Source: Moringa oleifera (Eukaryota; Streptophyta; Magnoliopsida; Brassicales; Moringaceae). From it: a stretch of 64,000 nt of DNA. The DNA lies in assembly GCA_021397835.1 (NCBI GenBank), contig JAJFZO010000695.1, positions 1,367,501-1,431,500 of the forward strand, written 5' to 3'. Below the pieces are notes generated by a model. That model had not been told where the DNA came from, ran no database searches, and saw only the letters and a program-made list of their open reading frames with translations. The translations under genes were made by a program, and so were the position numbers. Below, piece after piece: positions 48,247-60,389 of the stretch; position 1 is the stretch's first letter, and each line of letters opens with the position of its first letter.

Positions 48247-51200
48247 AAAATTTTATTAAATTTAATAAATTTTTTAGTAAAATATTTTTTGATTTTTTAA
48301 ATTTGTTTTTATAAAAATATTTATGTTTATTAATATAATTATTGTTAATTTAAATTATCAAAATAATATCATATCATTTTTTTAACAATCTCAAAAATAC
48401 TTCTTGTATTTTTTTTTTCAATGTAACAATGATCGGTAATAATTGGATACACTTTTTTATCCAACCAGTGTATATGTCCATTATGTATATCCATTAACTT
48501 TGAATTTAAAGACCATCCTTTTAATATTCTAATACTGATCCCTAAAGTTAAATTCCAAAATTCTTGCATTTGTTTTCTCTCTCGTTGTCGACCATTCTCT
48601 ATTATCATCGATCAATCTCTCTTGTTATCGCTTCACACCCAAAACTCATATTCTCTTTGTAGATGTAGACCAACCCAAAGCTCATTGAAATTCATTGTCG
48701 TTGACCCATCCAGACTTTTCTCTCATCATCAACCATATCATCGTTGAAAGAGAAATCTTTCCTTGCAAATTAATGTCGTTAAAAGAAACCCATCATTTAC
48801 TGAAGTCGCGAGTTGACTCTTTCATATCCAACAATGTATACATTTTATTTTGTATTTTGCTTACATTTAATGAGTTTTTTTTTACATTTTATCGAGTATT
48901 TTTGTTACATTTTGTAATCAATACATTTTATATATTAACTTGATAATGATACATACGTAATCAACCTGATGATGACAAAATAAACCATTAAACCTTGAAG
49001 CTCACAAGGATGCACATCCAAGACTAAGAAGGAAATATTCTACAAAGTCTTTACAATTTGAAATATTCTATTTTATCAATAATTTTTCGTTTGATCAAGC
49101 TTTATAGTTCAAAATATTCATAAGAAATTACCTTTTTAACGGACAAATAATAGAAGCACATTCCAATTTATCACACAATTGAGAAAAACATGAAGAAAGT
49201 CACATTAAATGTGTTGCCAAATTTATTATAAGTTACTTATTTAGGCATCGTGATGCATATTCTATCTATCTTTTGCTTTATAAACCTTGCAAAAGCATAT
49301 AAAGATATAAAAGCAAAAATTTATTTAGCCAAGTTAAATATACGCTAACTAAGTTTAGGTTTTGACTATTAGGTGTTTTGTTTAAACCTATTATATATGA
49401 TTTATATTTCTTAAAATTCTTACCATTAATTTTATTATTATAAAAATCATAAATAATTTTTATAAAAATTTTTCTTGTTATACGGTAAATGTCGTGTTGG
49501 GGAGAAAATAACTCTCCATGCATTGACTATACGTGCAGATCATATTGATTGTCGTCAAACTTTGAGTTTAATCAATTAATGGATTTCACTAAGAGGGACA
49601 TGATTTGGATTCAAAAATTGATCCCAATAGTTGTATTTACAAATTCAAAAGTAGTTAAGAAATAACAATAAGAATGATGTTTAGTCGACTGTGGAATATT
49701 TTTTGGATTTTACACACGTGTAGCTACATTGTTGCGATTATAATGTTTAGTTGATAGTGCAAAGACATTTTTGAATGTTATGAACAAGCAGGGAACAACT
49801 ATCATAGTTAGTTTGGATGTAATTTTTTTTTACTTTATAATTCACAATTTGTTTGGATGTAATTACAAGTAAATGTGCAATGTTGTTTTTACAAGAGGCG
49901 TAATTTTTATTTTATTTTTCACATATGAAGTTTGAATGGCCAATGCTTTTTTTTTTTTTTGGACTTAATAATTCACAGTTAGTTAGGATGCAATTTGTAA
50001 GAATGATGTTACAAGTGAATATGTAATATGACTATCATAGATACGCATTAAAGACACCTTACATTTACAATAAGTCACTATATCAATTTTCATGTGTGTT
50101 GTCAACCCTAAAGTTACTATGGTATAATTATATATTATTATGATATGCACTGAAGTCACTTTGCTAATGCAATAAATCACTATACCAACTATTGGTTACC
50201 AGTCACTAAAATCATTATAATCTTTCAAAAAAGTCATTATGTTACACACTAAAGTCACTTACGTATTATTATTCATCACTACAATACTATTAGAATAAAT
50301 CCATTAGAACATGAGAATTTTCATTACAGATTCAAACCATAATGTTAGTCCAAAAAGTAATCTCTGTAATCAACAGAGATATTCTAGCAAGTTTAAAAAA
50401 TAAGTTAACGCCATTGCGTCAACTGTGTGCTACTCGAAATCATAATTAGAGCATTCTTAATGCATAACTATTTTCATATGCTTAACCAATTTATTGTAGA
50501 TACAAGCCGTAGCCCCTCTGAACCACCAATCTTATATTTTGCACAAGATTACTAACATATTGGTAGTTAACTCGAATTTTCGTAAAATTATTCCCATTGA
50601 AATTCGTTATTATTTGAATCTCATCTATGCAGTGTATCATGACCAATGCAATCTTTATTAACATCATGGCAGTTCATTTTATCAAATACATAATTTTTCT
50701 AAGTAATAACTTATTATGATAACATACAAAACATTGACATTTTTTTAAGTTAGTATAGTTCATATTAAGTCATTATTTGCTTGAAAGCACCATTACTTAA
50801 ATCTCATTGTTCATCTTGCATCATGATTAATACAATCCTTGTTAACACAATAATAATTAGCTTTATCAGATGGATGATTTTTTTCAGTAATAACTCATTA
50901 TAAAAACATACAAAACACTATGACACTTTGTGAAGTCACTATAGTTCGTATTAAATCACTATCACTTTTATCTAACGTTCATAATTTTTTATCATGCAGT
51001 AAATTACAATCATTGAAAATTTTTTGACATGTACAAGCAAAAATTAGCGCAAATTTATTAAAGGTAAAGATTCTATAAAATTTTGATGTTTACTATTGTT
51101 GTTAATTAAATTATTATGTTTAAAAAGTGACAAATTGAATCTTAATCTTTCAATTTGATCTAAATTGAACTTTATCAAAAATTAAAAATATTTAAATTAA

Positions 51201-51324
51201 AGATTTTATATAATAAATTTTGACTTAAAATTTTTTACAAATATAAAAAAATATATTTACATTACCATCACAAAAAATATCATAACATATTGAAAACAAA
51301 TAGATTAAATTCTTCCCTAGATTA
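48247..51324. other. 3.1 kb between the direct repeats, no gene recognised
   Basis: AT-rich, with short repeats: GTTTGGATGTAATT recurs at 49813, 49851 and, diverged, near 49980; and a 184-bp tandem duplication lies at 50590-50980. No retrotransposon protein motif can be read, so there is no evidence that the flanking repeats are LTRs. Confidence 0.5.
50590..50980 (+). repeat. 184-bp tandem duplication (diverged)
   Basis: CATGACCAATGCAATC (50638) and CATGATTAATACAATC (50822) start equivalent blocks. Both are followed by TTTATCA-A-A, an AGTAATAACT(T/C)ATTAT block, ACATACAAAACA and a TATAGTTC(A/G)TATTAA block. Confidence 0.75.
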
Positions 51325-51830
51325 CCTAACAGATTCAGCCATTCAACAAAAGTAAAAGTGATTTCGGTAATTAAAGAAACTATTAAACACTAACTTAAGT
51401 TTACTACATGTCATTTGTCTAAAAAAAACATTTTTTGAGTAATCAAATTAGGTTACTCGCATGACCTTAAAGTTCAATGAGGATTTTGAAAGTAAACCTA
51501 ATAATAAATCAATGTTAATTATATAAATCAAATCAATCATCACCAGATATATTTGCTAAGCTAATGCATATGTAGCCACGTAACCTGCATACATCGGTAT
51601 GTATTGAAAGTTGGATAACTCCGTGCAAGTAGGCCATCCGTAAAATTTTCTTTATCTTCATGATACATTTTGTGATGTCATTATCATTATAGTACAGATG
51701 TAGCATTTTAGTAGGGCAACGTATAATGTACCTAAATGTTTCTTTAGTAGGATCAAAATATACCTATTGTTTATATTGCACCAAATGTGTGGGGTGCAAC
51801 TTTTTATATGTGGTCAGCTTTTAGAGGTTA
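51325..51830 (+). repeat. 0.5-kb direct repeat, copy B
   Basis: Partner of copy A, 3.6 kb downstream. The similarity ends in both copies at GTGCAACTTTTTATA-TGG followed by AGAGGTTA- or AGGTTA-like sequence. Confidence 0.85.
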
Positions 51831-54800
51831 GACTAATAAATTTCTTTTTATTTATTAAAAAAATTCAATGTCCAAATTTTTAATATATAAACTCAAAAAA
51901 GATGTTCTCTGACTACACTCATTGATGTTTCAATTTCTTTAATTGTTCTTCTCTGCTTTTATTCAAAATCTCTTCTACAATAAAATAAAATTTTAATAAT
52001 ATTATAATTTCATAAAAATTGTTTTTAAAGCTTTTAAATTTAAAGAAAACTAAAATAAATTATTTTTTAAGAAACATTCATTCATTAATTTAACTTAAAG
52101 ATTTTTTTTTAAAAATCTTTAGAAGACCAACGACAAAGGTATAAAATTGTTCAACTTTTTTCAGTCTATATTTTAGGGACCGTTAATATAATTCTAAGTT
52201 CAATGTTTAGTCTATGCTCTCTGATTTTCTTTTGTCTGTTTGCTATGGCATTGCATGTCATGGATTTGTGCATATGTTATAAACTGGTGTGCATTTGGTA
52301 TATTGCCATAAATATTGTTTTTTGTACTGTGTGTGGTTCTTGAGAATATACCAAGAAAAAGAGAAAAGAAAGAGAATTCTTTTTTTTTTCTTAGTTTCTG
52401 AAATAATGTAAGGAGAATCAATTCAATTTGCTCAATTATTTTATTAAGCTTTAGCCCGCTGGAGGTTTTTTTTTTTTTCTTTTTTTCCAATAAATATTTC
52501 TTTGACATGTTGCCAATTAAGAATTTTATTCTCTTTATTTCCTCTTCTTTATCCTAAAATGATGTTTGGTTCTGATGAATCATATTGTAAGTAACACTGT
52601 GTAGGCATGGTCCACTCTGATGACTGATTAAGGTCTCAACTTCTCATCTTAAAAGTTGGGTTAATGGACACTGTTGTAGCCTCTCTCCTATTGTTAATTC
52701 CAATTTCTTATATATTTATTTGAATTCTAATTTCATTACAATAAAATTAAGATTAAATTTCACTTATTTAAGGAACATCTTGTTATGTAAACATTTAATT
52801 AAATTAATTTTAATATGATTGTTATGAGCGGGAGATATTCAATTTAAAAGATGAACTTATTATATTAAAAAATATTTTCTTTATAAAACTCTCATCTCTT
52901 CACAATGCATAACCAATGTTAGAATTAGTGAGAAATTGCTATATTTTCAGATATGATTATACCCAATGTAGCCTCACTCTTATTAGAGATGGCAAAGGTA
53001 CCAATTGATATATTTTCATATACGATTATATTTATTTTATTACGGATCATGTTTAATGTGATAAGTCAATTTAAAAAATAAATTACGTAATATATGATCT
53101 GATAATATGAACATGCTAAATTAATAACATTTTACTGATCACACGACGATTAAGCACGTAGCACAATGATTTAATTTAAATCATAGAATGAATTATTTTT
53201 ATAATAAATTAATACAAATTTATGGAGATTAATGAAAGATTAAAGAAAGAAATTTGGAGATTATCTTTTTTTAGTTATATATTTCAAAGTATTTAGAATG
53301 ACTAAATTAATTTTCATAGTAAATCAAAATTTAATTCTAAAATATAAATAAATCATAATTTATATTTTTTAAAAAAATTATAATAAAATGTTAATATTTT
53401 TTATTTAATTTTTTGTGAATTATTAAATTTAATTTTTATAAAATATATCTTTTAAAATATAAATTAAAAATAAATTAACATGATTTAAAATAAATTAAAT
53501 ATATTTAGATTATGTGTTATATTGAATTATATATTATATAAAATTTATTATGAGATGACATAACACAGTATTAATGTTGGCACAACCCTCATCCAATTTG
53601 AAATGGTAGGAGACATTCAGACCCAACACAACTCAGTTGCCCCTTGTACAACTAGCTTTATTTTATCTTATTCATTTTTTATGGGCTTGAGTTTTGTCCA
53701 AAGTTAGGTCCACCGGACTTCTTATACAAGCTTTGATTAAAAGTCTGAATTGTAGAGCTTCCGCTGAACACAGTAGTACATGAATGATTTTTTCAACTTA
53801 TTTTGTTGATTTCATTTATATTAATATTTTAAAAATATATATATCATTTTTTATAATTTATTATGTCAATAAAAAAATGTAAAATATTTTTTGTATTTAT
53901 TCAAAATATTAATACAAATATAAACATAATAGTATTACCGGTTTTCCTTTTTTTACTTTTTTTGCAACATTCAATCATGATTTGCTTTTTTTTAGAAAAA
54001 AATTTTACTAATACATCAACATACTTAATTATTTTCTCAAATTTTATTTTATTTTAAACAAAAAAGTATTCAAAATTTAAATTCAAAATTTATTTTCAAT
54101 ATTTTATAACAAAAGTTTAATTAAAATAAAAATATGATTTTCTGTATGTACAATTTGATATTTTTACAAACATTAATTTATTGAATAAAAAAATACACAA
54201 GGTTACATTTTTTGTTATTCAACACCTATCTAAATTTGTAAATTTTAAACTAATTTAATTTTTCTCTTTTATTGGTTAGATTATGTTTAAGTTTGATATT
54301 TTGTTAATTTGTTTATAGGATAAGATTTGAGGATACATTTGGGATAACTCTTGAGATTAAAAAATATTTAATATATATATTTACTGTTTTTAAAATTTTA
54401 AATTAATATTTATTTTGTAATTATCAAATTTGAAAAAAGAAATTAGTTTTTTAGTATTAGAAATGATAAGATTTAAAGTTATGATTCCTAATGGATGTAG
54501 GTAATATGACAGTTTGAATCTTTAATGTTTCTTCTAAAGACAAGTAGTAATGTTAGCTAGTGTTTGTAAATCCTTGAGCAGTAAGGTTATCATTGTGTTA
54601 TTGTATTAATGTTTATTAGTCCAGATTAGACTAAATATATCTTTAATTTTTATATTTTAAAATCCATAAGGGTAAGTGTTGCCCTGATACATTGTATTAT
54701 ATTAATTTTAAATTAATCATATTAATGTTAGTTTTCTCAAATATACCATAAAATACAATATGATAGTAAAATTAGTTAAATCTTGTGATATTAATCTTTA

Positions 54801-55899
54801 GATACTATTTAAAAATTATTAGTAAATTTTTTATTACAATTCACGTGTTTAAGATCTGTATTGCAAAGATGGGGCAAGCAACACACAACTAGGTAATAGT
54901 AATACTTCCTTGTAACTTTACGTAAGTGAAAATAAAATTTTAATTATAAATATATTTTTAGATACCATGTGGCAGATCTGAGTTTATCTTTATGTTATAA
55001 CTTAATTAGTAAGTAAGATAAACCCAAGTATAAACGTAAATAACACAAGATTTTTACATGATTTGATTAAACAATCTATATTGACGGAATCACACCTGAA
55101 TGATAAACAGTTCATTAAGTTGAAGCACTTACAAACTCTAATTGTTTCTTATATACTTTTTAGACTTTCTCTTTAATTGTCGTAATCAGTGTTGTAATAC
55201 TTATTGGAATAATGTTCAATGAGATCTACTTGTCTAATTATACTTTACTTGAACTCTCTTTAATGTGCAACTACATTTTTCTCTCGAAAACAGTTGATTC
55301 TTCTCCTAAAGAATTCTTTGAACTTTAACTCTTATTAAAGATGCAACATAGCTCTTCAAAAATCTCTCTCATGTTTTGCACTCCCTTTCCAAGTAGATCG
55401 ATTGCCTTTATATGATACTTCATGTGAAGGATTTCCAAAATGAAGAAGTCTTAGAATTAATCCAAGAATTGTGTCCTTTTAAACAATGACAACTTTTCAT
55501 TTGGGCATGTTTTTTCATGAATAAATGTCTCTTCATCAAATGATGTATTCATGAAAGATTATATATCTTTTCCATGAAAAAATGTTTCTCCTCACCAAAG
55601 TACATAAGAAGGTTTATAAATAGAATCATTCTCTATGCAGATTCGAACAACTTTTATTAACATGAAATTGACAAATCTTTTGCATTTTCAAATCACTTCT
55701 TTTCTTCTTTTTTGTGTAGAGAGAGTTAAGTAAATTATAATAATACTATTAATGTTAGACTTGATTGCTGGTGTGCAAACTAAATCAAGGTTTTTCATTG
55801 TATCTTATAAGGAATTCGCTATTATCCTTTTGCATCCATTGAGATCGAAATTGTTAAGGTGAATTGAACTTAAAGCTTAAAGTAATCCTACACGCCTTG

Positions 55900-55946
<47 letters not shown>

Positions 55947-56100
55947 TATATATATATATATACTATTTTTCCTTTTTGTTACAAACCCATATTCACCACT
56001 AACACTTCACCCTCAAGGTCATTTTCTTAAACTATTAAAATCCTATTTGTTAACCATATAGTACAAACACATAGCAATACTTTGGCATTTTCTTTTCTTG
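51831..56100. other. AT-rich intergenic DNA, no gene recognised
   Basis: It contains long A/T runs, an (AT)n tract just before 55965 and scattered short frames without protein character. Two islands of more balanced composition (52560-52700 and 53570-53780) show no supportable exon. The missing gag part and 5' LTR of the copia element should lie toward the right side but were not recognised. Confidence 0.5.
55902..55964. repeat. (AT)n microsatellite, about 60 bp
   Basis: A near-continuous AT run with one interruption (AGAT). The tyrosine/isoleucine-rich open frame over it is an artefact of the repeat. Confidence 0.97.
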
Positions 56101-56114
56101 GAAGAACGGATCCT

Positions 56115-56440
56115 TGAATCATAAATTCAGGAGCCTTCGATCATATGATAAATTGTTCCCATTGTTTGGTTCATATTATCCATGTTTTAGTCTGAAAAAA
56201 GTCAAAATTATGGATGGTATTTTTTCACTTATTATAAATAAAGTGCACATTTAAATTTAAAAAATCACTTTAAAATTAGTTTTACATGTTCCACAACTAA
56301 TTGTCATTTCCTTTTGTTAGCAAATTGTCTAAAGACTTTAACTATTTTAGTATTTTCTTTTTTTCCACTTATGTTTTTGTATTGAAACTCAGAGGAGACA
56401 ATTGGAATTGTTGGAAAATTAAATAGGTTGTTCTAAAACT
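56115..56440 (+). pseudogene. copia protease remnant
   Basis: IINSGAFDHMINCSH matches the aspartic-protease motif of copia elements, where an aspartate normally precedes SGA; here it is asparagine, so the active site is lost. After a frameshift FGSYYPCFSLKKVKIMDG continues the domain. LKLVLHVPQL (about 56270) and TIGIVGKLNRL (about 56400) are the usual linker toward the integrase. Confidence 0.7.
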
Positions 56441-58425
56441 CTAGTTTACCTAGAGAGATGTTGTAATTCAAACACCCTCCTCCATTTTATACAAAAATAA
56501 GATGAATAGAAAGGCTAAGTAGAGGACAAAGAGAGAGAAAATGAAAAAGAAATAACTTTTATAGTTGAAACTCTATGAGCCAATTTTTATTAAAAAAAAT
56601 AGTACTTTGACAAGTAAATTGATCATGATTGAAACTCTATACATGCTACCTCAAAATCAATTGTTACTAAATGCATGAAAAATATAATTCCCGACCCAAT
56701 AGAACATTGACAAATATGTTTACTAATTGCAATTCTTATACGAAGTAATAAGGTGTTAGTTTCTCTATGCCAACCTTTATGTTACGATTTTAACATAAAA
56801 GAAAAATAGTCAATTCCACCTTATAAAAGCCATAAGCATGAAGGGAAAAGATAAATGAAAACGTGGATTTGAAGTCATAAAGATGCATAAATATGGTGTT
56901 TTCTCTTATAAAAAAGTGCTAAAAGTTTCTTAACTGAGATTGAAAAGAAAATCTAAAAGATTGAGAAGATTAAACAAGTAGATTTATGAGAAAATCTAAA
57001 AGATCAAAATATAATGAAAGATTCTGGAGAACGAAACATAAGAGTAGATAAAAGATAAATGAGAAGAGATTTTACCACTAGAGTTGCCATAAATAATACA
57101 TTTACTGCTTCTAGGGTATGCATCCTTTCCTATCTCCACGGAAGGGTAGCTTGAGACAAGAGACTCATTTCCACTAATATCAATATCTTCATCAGCCGAC
57201 TCATTCCCTAAAAATGTATAAACATGAAAAAATATGTAAGAGATATAAAAGTTCTTAGTATGCCATTTACAAATTGTGATCTAGAACAAAACTAAGTTGA
57301 AAAAGAAATTGACCTTTATAATGTTGCATACTCAAATTTCTTAGTCATAGTTCATTGAAAAATTATAATTGACAGAATATTAGCACTTGTTAGTCATACA
57401 ACTTAAATTAAATAACTTTTAATATAGAATTTCCAACCAAAAAAGAGGGAGAATATCTCTATTTCACAAGGTTCCCCTATTTCAGAAGTTAAGATTGAAA
57501 GAAAACTAAGGGACAAATTAGTTATCATCCATTAAATCCCTAATAGAGAAATAATCAAGTAGTCAATATAACAAATATAATTTCCTATGTTATGTGACTT
57601 GGAAGCAGAAACAATGTTGTGAAATTCAAACATACTGAAGTTAGAATATGTTGATAATTTTATTATCCCAATAAGCTCCTAAAATAAGTTATGAATTTGA
57701 TTAATGTTTAAAACTTGTATAATTTTAGACATTGATTTTATTAAACATGAAGACAATAGTGATCAATTCCTTAACCTAAAACAAAATGTAAGACAACTAT
57801 AATGTAGATGGAATTAATAGAAAAAAAAACCCCATCTTTGATTACATTAACATATCGTCAAAGTGAATAACATTCACCAAGAAAGACAAGCACATCACTT
57901 TGAAGAGTAAACCAAAAATTGGCTACTGGTTAGATGGTGCCTAATTATGAGAGCAGTGACAATGAAAGAAGAGAAAAAAGCCAAAGAAAGAAAAGGAAGC
58001 AAAAAAAAGTAGCATTGATTTGCCAAAATTAGGGTGTTGGGCGTTTTTAGGGTATTTCTTATGAGTTTGTTAGTGACGGACAAGAAATTGATTTAATTTC
58101 TTGTCGATTAGTCCAAAATAAACGAGAAAATGGGAATTGACTTCAATTTTCTCATTGATCACTTGCAAACCAATTAGAAAATCAAAAGTTTTATCCAATT
58201 TCCCATCAATCTTTTAGGGATCGATGATAAATCGAAACTTCTGGTCCATTTTCTCACCTGTCACTCATTATTCGACGAGCAAATCTAGCATATGATAATA
58301 GTTCCTAACGGAACCATCATCTATTCTACTTTTTTCTATTTTGATGATCTTTAATGATGATTTTTATAAAACCATCACTTATTAAGCATCATTAAAACTT
58401 TGTCTTGTTGTAGTATTTGCCTAAT
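56441..58425. mobile_element. about 2-kb insertion in the copia element, CACTA-like right end
   Basis: The copia reading resumes at LWHTRL (58440), so the DNA between about 56440 and 58425 is additional. Read inward from its right end on the minus strand it starts TACTACAACAAGACAAAG, close to CACTA termini. Facing short motifs follow (TTCTTGTCGATT / GACAAGAAATT at 58075-58110; GATGATTTTTATAAAACCATC at 58355-58375). The left terminus and target duplication could not be fixed, so the class is tentative. It carries an exon-like segment (next entry). Confidence 0.45.
57076..57207 (-). pseudogene. isolated exon-like segment inside the insertion
   Basis: On the minus strand an acceptor (CATTTTTAG) at 57208 and a donor (GTAAAATC) at 57075 bound 132 bp, a multiple of three. 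Only one frame is open, and it is open throughout: NESADEDIDISGNESLVSSY, then PSVEIGKDAYPRSSKCIIYG and NSS. The peptide is acidic/serine-rich with ordinary, non-AT-driven composition. No neighbouring exon was found. Captured host exons are common in plant transposons, and that is the likeliest explanation. The source gene is unknown to me. Confidence 0.45.
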
Positions 58426-58429
58426 ATTA

Positions 58430-59830
58430 AGTCATGTTATGGCATACAAGATTAAAGTATCTTAATTTGTCATATCTCAAACATTTATTTCATTGATTGT
58501 TTAAAGGAATTTATTGTTCAAAATTTCATTATGAAGCTTGTCATTTAGCTAAAGTTATCATGTTTTATTTTCAAAAACTATGTTTTCCTTCAAAACAATG
58601 TTATTTGTTTCATAATGATAAAATTAACACAACTTTATAGAAGAAAAAAAAATGGTTTGTAACCTTTATTGATGGCCACACAAGAGTATATTGAATTTAT
58701 TTGTTGGAAAAAAAAATTTGAAGTTAAACAACAGTTTAAAGTCAATTTTTCCTATTATAGAAAATCAATTTCATACCAAAATTGGCATTTATGAGAACAA
58801 ATAATGGGATTAAATATTTTAACAAATATCTTGGAACATTTCTTATGGAAAAAGGTATTATCCATCGATCAACTTTTCGTGACACACCACAACAAAATAT
58901 GGCAATGCCAAAATAAGAAATAAACATTTACTTTTGAAATTGCTTGAACCAATAAAATAAAAATGTTCCTAAATATCTCGAGGGTAATACACTCTAATTG
59001 CTTGTTACTTACTAGGATAAATGTCATTTTAAACCATAAATTTCTCTCTTTCTCTCTCCAATCAAACATTCTTTTTTAAAATATCTTCAAACAAACTCTG
59101 ATCTATTGATTGTTGGATTTTGATGAAAATGATTGTAAAAAAATAAATGGTATTTTCATTATTGAAATGTTTAAGAAATTACTCAAATAAATTCTGTACA
59201 CTATTTCGATTTTATCTTTCAAATTTGAATAATTTTAAACTAATGAGATATTTCTTATAAATTTTATAAATTTTTATAAAAAAATTTCAGTGTCAAAAAA
59301 TTTTGAAACTTTGGTGATGATAACTAATATATCTCTTTAGATCTGTGAAAAGTGTCAAGTTAAAATTTATTGTAAAAGATCTTCAATTTGAATATTTTAA
59401 ATTTTTAAATCTTTCGATAGAGTTTAATTTGATCTAAATTGATAAATTAGAATTTATTTGAAAATGTTTTAAAAGTCATAATTTGATTAAAGAGAAAGAG
59501 TCCAATTCAGGGTTTTAAATAACCTTTACTCTACTTAATAATAGAATGTCATATCGAGTTCTGAATTTTGAAACAAACTTTACGTGCTTTAAAAAAAAAT
59601 TCAACATTTTTTATAACTGTAAATCTTCTTTCAAAATTTGGTTGCTTTATTATGTATATTTATTGAATTTGATCAAAACTAGACCCAAGAGCTACAAAAT
59701 GCGATTTTATTAATTACACATCTAATAAAAAAGGATATAAATCTTTTATTACAATCACAAAAAAAAAAAAAAAAAATTGAAAGTATGGATGTAAACTTTG
59801 TTAAGGACAAACATTTCTTTGAAAAAAAAT
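58430..59830 (+). pseudogene. copia GAG-pre-integrase and integrase remnant
   Basis: LWHTRL then YLKHLFH and FHYEACHLAK are the pre-integrase zinc-binding region (only the CxxAK part kept). VTFIDGHTRVYWIYLLE at about 58660 opens the catalytic core. The plus-strand reading at 58740-58905 matches the segment around the family's second aspartate and the TPQQNG motif, but stops interrupt it. PRATKCDFIN with GYKSF near 59690-59740 is the C-terminal part. The stretch 59100-59680 between them is AT-rich and may be a further insertion. Confidence 0.7.
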
Positions 59831-60389
59831 AAATTCTAATAATCATTTTGGAAAACTTTACTTATTTTAGAGGTGATTATGCTTGAATAATTCTAATAAT
59901 CAAAGGCATAGTAAAAGAAAATGATTTTTGAAAAACTTTACCTATTTCAGAGGTGATTACGTCTTTAATTAATTCTAATAATCATTTCTAAAATACACCA
60001 ATTCGAAGTATGGAAACCAATGATAATACTCTTCATCTACTTTGCCAAATGTTACTTTATCTCGATCTGAGCTTCAAGTTTATACCTGAAATTTTTTTTT
60101 CAAATATACAACTACTAAAGTTATTCTTTCAACGAATTTTTTATCCAATTTACCAAATGATGGTCCTACAACTCTGAGTAACCTTCCTTCTACTCACATT
60201 CCTTCTTTCTCTCTTGATTTACTAAATTAGTCTCCTTTTGATCTTGATTCTCCAATTGCATTAAGAAAAGGAACCCAGATATGTGCACTAAACGCTTTAT
60301 CAAAAAATACTTGTTATACCAAAAACTATCAAACACTCGCAGAGCATTTATGCCTAGAATTTTTAATTTCCTTGTTCCAAGCATTGAGT

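Noticed and set aside
48369..48608. 79-codon minus-strand frame
   Set aside because: Isolated, no splice or promoter context, no recognisable motif.
47722..51830. Complete LTR retrotransposon
   Set aside because: The direct repeats lack TG...CA ends, no primer-binding site or polypurine tract was seen, and no pol motif lies between them.
55864..56061. 65-codon frame with a tyrosine-isoleucine run
   Set aside because: Translation of the AT microsatellite.
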